From UBA974 sp002292405 (GTDB lineage Bacteria > Bacteroidota > Bacteroidia > Flavobacteriales_D > Sanyastnellaceae), in NCBI GenBank assembly GCA_943842425.1, contig CALTBR010000002.1, positions 248,001 to 312,000 on the forward strand: DNA of 64,000 nucleotides, in the 5' to 3' direction. Shown here in pieces: positions 62,357 through 64,000 of the stretch. The position numbers and the translations under genes are program-made. Position 1 is the first letter of the stretch, and every line of letters begins with the position of its first letter. Below the pieces are notes generated by a model. That model was not told the DNA's origin. It worked only from the letters and a program-made list of their open reading frames with translations, and ran no database searches.

Positions 62357-63343
62357 CTAAAATGGTGGTTCGCCTTCTACATCCTTGTTCATCTTAGACC
62401 CTACAGTTATTGTTCCCGAATCAGAAAATGCCGTGTTGGCAGGAATTGAATCTGAAGAAAAACCATTGTCCGCGAAGGCGTTGTAATCTTCAAACTTTGC
62501 AAGTCTTTTAACAAACTTCATATGAACTGTCCCTAATCCACCATGTCTATGTTTAGCTAAAATAAACTCAGCTAAACCATTTGTATCAAGACCTTCTTCA
62601 TGATCTGTGAATCCGTAGTATTCTGGTCTATAAATAAATGAAACAATGTCAGCATCTTGCTCAATGGCTCCTGATTCTCTTAAATCTGACAACATAGGGC
62701 GTTTATCACCTCCTCTTGTCTCAACCATTCGACTAAGCTGAGAAAGTGCAATGACAGGAATATCTAATTCTTTAGCAATAGATTTAATCGATCTTGAAAT
62801 AGATGAAATCTCCTGTTCCCTGTTTCCTCCCTTTCCACTTGAACTAGAAGTCATTAGTTGCAAATAATCTATAACTACTAAATCGATCCCGTGAGTAGAT
62901 TTAAGTCTTCTACACTTTGCTCTTAATTCAAAAACATTTAAACCTGGAGTATCGTCAATAAATAAAGGAGCCTTGGATAGCTTACCTATTCTATCATGAA
63001 GTTGCTGATATTCATGATCTTCAAGTGTACCTTTTCTAAACTTATCTGAACTGATACCTGTTTCTGCTGCTATAAGCCTTTGTACCAATTGAACTGATGA
63101 CATTTCTAAACTAAAAACCGCAACAGGAATATCATGATCTACTGCAATATTCCTAGCCATAGTCAATACAAAAGCCGTCTTTCCCATACCAGGCCTAGCA
63201 GCTAGTACAATCATATCTGATCTTTGCCAACCGCCTGTTAGTTTATCTAAATCAGTAAATCCAGAAGGGACACCACTAACACCTCCATCCTGTGACCTTG
63301 CATTATCAATGTTGTCTATTGCCTTCTTAACTACAGAGCTCAT
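62357..63343 (-). CDS. dnaB: Replicative DNA helicase DnaB, C-terminal part (frameshifted gene)
   Basis: 328 codons from an internal ATG; in the same frame the helicase reads back to about 63508 (RIISQKHIQRELIRVSSNII...). It contains the Walker A ARPGMGKTAF, Walker B LVVIDYLQLM and SQLSRMVETRGGDKRP motifs of the RecA-like motor. The N-terminal part lies in another frame (63459-63926) because of one extra base at 63509-63512. DnaB unwinds DNA at the replication fork and is normally essential. Confidence 0.9.
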   Translation of the reverse strand: MSSVVKKAIDNIDNARSQDGGVSGVPSGFTDLDKLTGGWQRSDMIVLAARPGMGKTAFVLTMARNIAVDHDIPVAVFSLEMSSVQLVQRLIAAETGISSDKFRKGTLEDHEYQQLHDRIGKLSKAPLFIDDTPGLNVFELRAKCRRLKSTHGIDLVVIDYLQLMTSSSSGKGGNREQEISSISRSIKSIAKELDIPVIALSQLSRMVETRGGDKRPMLSDLRESGAIEQDADIVSFIYRPEYYGFTDHEEGLDTNGLAEFILAKHRHGGLGTVHMKFVKRLAKFEDYNAFADNGFSSDSIPANTAFSDSGTITVGSKMNKDVEGEPPF

Positions 63344-63458
63344 TGATTCATAACTCTTTCTAATATTTCCTTCAGCAACTTCAAAAAGTCCAGACTCTGC
63401 TTCATCAAGTAAATCAAAGACATCAGTCTTCTCATCAAAAGCTTTTTCTATAATATTA

Positions 63459-63926
63459 CTAGAAACTCTTATTAACTCTCTTTGAATATGTTTTTGAGAA
63501 ATTATCCGTAGCGTGAAATTCCACGTTTGCTGTACTTGCTATTCTGGTAGTCAAATTAGCAATCGTAAAAGCACCACCAACTAATTCCAGATCACCTGAC
63601 TTCCTTAATGCCTCGGTTACAGTCAATAAGTCAATCGGTTCTGAATCGTTAAATAAACTCTGAATTATATCAAAAATTTTACTATGTGCTGGCTTATAAA
63701 AACTATCAGGCCTTAAAACATCAATTACAGCATTAACAGCAGATTGTTCAAGCATCATCGCACCTAAAACAGCCTCCTCCAAATCAATAGCTTGAGGTAT
63801 CACTCGCCCAAGAGATGTTTCTGAAGATGATAGTCTATTTTGAGTCGATAGTCGATCAGTAGTTTTGGACATTGAGTTAGAAGATGGAGATACTTTCATG
63901 ATTTCAAAGTGCAAGTTAAGTGTCAA
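63459..63926 (-). CDS. dnaB: Replicative DNA helicase DnaB, N-terminal part (frameshifted gene)
   Basis: 155 codons; the real start is probably Met10 (63899, MKVSPSSNSMSKTTDRLSTQ). VIPQAIDLEEAVLGAMMLEQ and FYKPAHSKIFDII are the DnaB N-terminal helical domain. The frame goes wrong after VEFHA and ends TYSKRVNKSF; in the +1 frame the normal continuation RIISQKHIQRELI is intact. Upstream, 63927-64000 has no gene. Confidence 0.88.
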   Translation of the reverse strand: MTLNLHFEIMKVSPSSNSMSKTTDRLSTQNRLSSSETSLGRVIPQAIDLEEAVLGAMMLEQSAVNAVIDVLRPDSFYKPAHSKIFDIIQSLFNDSEPIDLLTVTEALRKSGDLELVGGAFTIANLTTRIASTANVEFHATDNFSKTYSKRVNKSF

Positions 63927-64000
63927 CAGACATCATTTCAGAATCGTTTTTTAACAATCAATTGACTCTGTTTTCAACATTCACAATCCAAACTCTTTTT

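Overview
The window looks like the chromosome of a marine member of the Bacteroidota, most likely a Flavobacteriales bacterium of the Cryomorphaceae/Schleiferiaceae kind. Evidence: type IX secretion (T9SS) C-terminal sorting domains, a fused E1 alpha/beta 2-oxo acid dehydrogenase, small family proteins typical of flavobacteria (a Lacal_2735/DUF6435-like protein and a KINK/LLP-type small protein), promoter elements of the Bacteroidota form TTG-N19-21-TAnnTTTG, and very little Shine-Dalgarno signal. No database search was possible; family names come from recognising motifs.

Region 1 (1-16.6 kb) is a locus for a sulfated polysaccharide. A tight minus-strand operon, probably starting at the T9SS protein at 16475, encodes two sulfatases, a formylglycine-generating enzyme with both catalytic cysteines, two outer-membrane beta-barrels, two surface lipoproteins, a clan GH-A glycoside hydrolase and a GH3 glucosidase. 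A plus-strand sulfatase (282-1856) and the start of another sulfatase running off the left edge (150-1) flank it. No SusC/SusD pair is present. A divergent beta-helix protein (16595-18811) shares an unusual ~100-residue domain with the T9SS protein. Region 2 (18.9-38.8 kb) has a TonB-dependent receptor and then mostly housekeeping genes (S4 protein, E1 dehydrogenase, psuG, obg, adk, lpdA, xseA, xseB), mixed with secreted proteins: a lipase-like hydrolase, an M15-like peptidase, a vanadium-haloperoxidase-like enzyme and an arylsulfotransferase-like protein. Several secreted proteins carry dockerin-like calcium-binding modules.

Region 3 (38955-46778) is an integrative element inserted in the initiator tRNA gene. 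The last 42 bases of the tRNA plus one base are repeated exactly 7750 bp away, beside a tyrosine recombinase gene broken by two frameshifts. Copies of CTGGCAGTAA near both ends look like integrase arm sites. The cargo is repeat-rich surface proteins with FISUMP (C-type-lectin-like) domains, tandem duplications and several frameshifts, so the element is decaying. Region 4 (46.9-53.2 kb) is AT-rich and accessory: a dead esterase, a flavin reductase-like protein, a MerR/B12-binding (CarH/LitR-like) regulator divergent from a three-repeat fasciclin protein, SRPBCC and small proteins, an acyltransferase and a GNAT enzyme. Region 5 (53.4-64 kb) is core again: era, ispE, an LptF/G permease, tgt, a DUF554 protein, a muramidase-like protein, a WYL regulator, a SiaB-like protein and a replicative helicase gene that contains a single-base frameshift.
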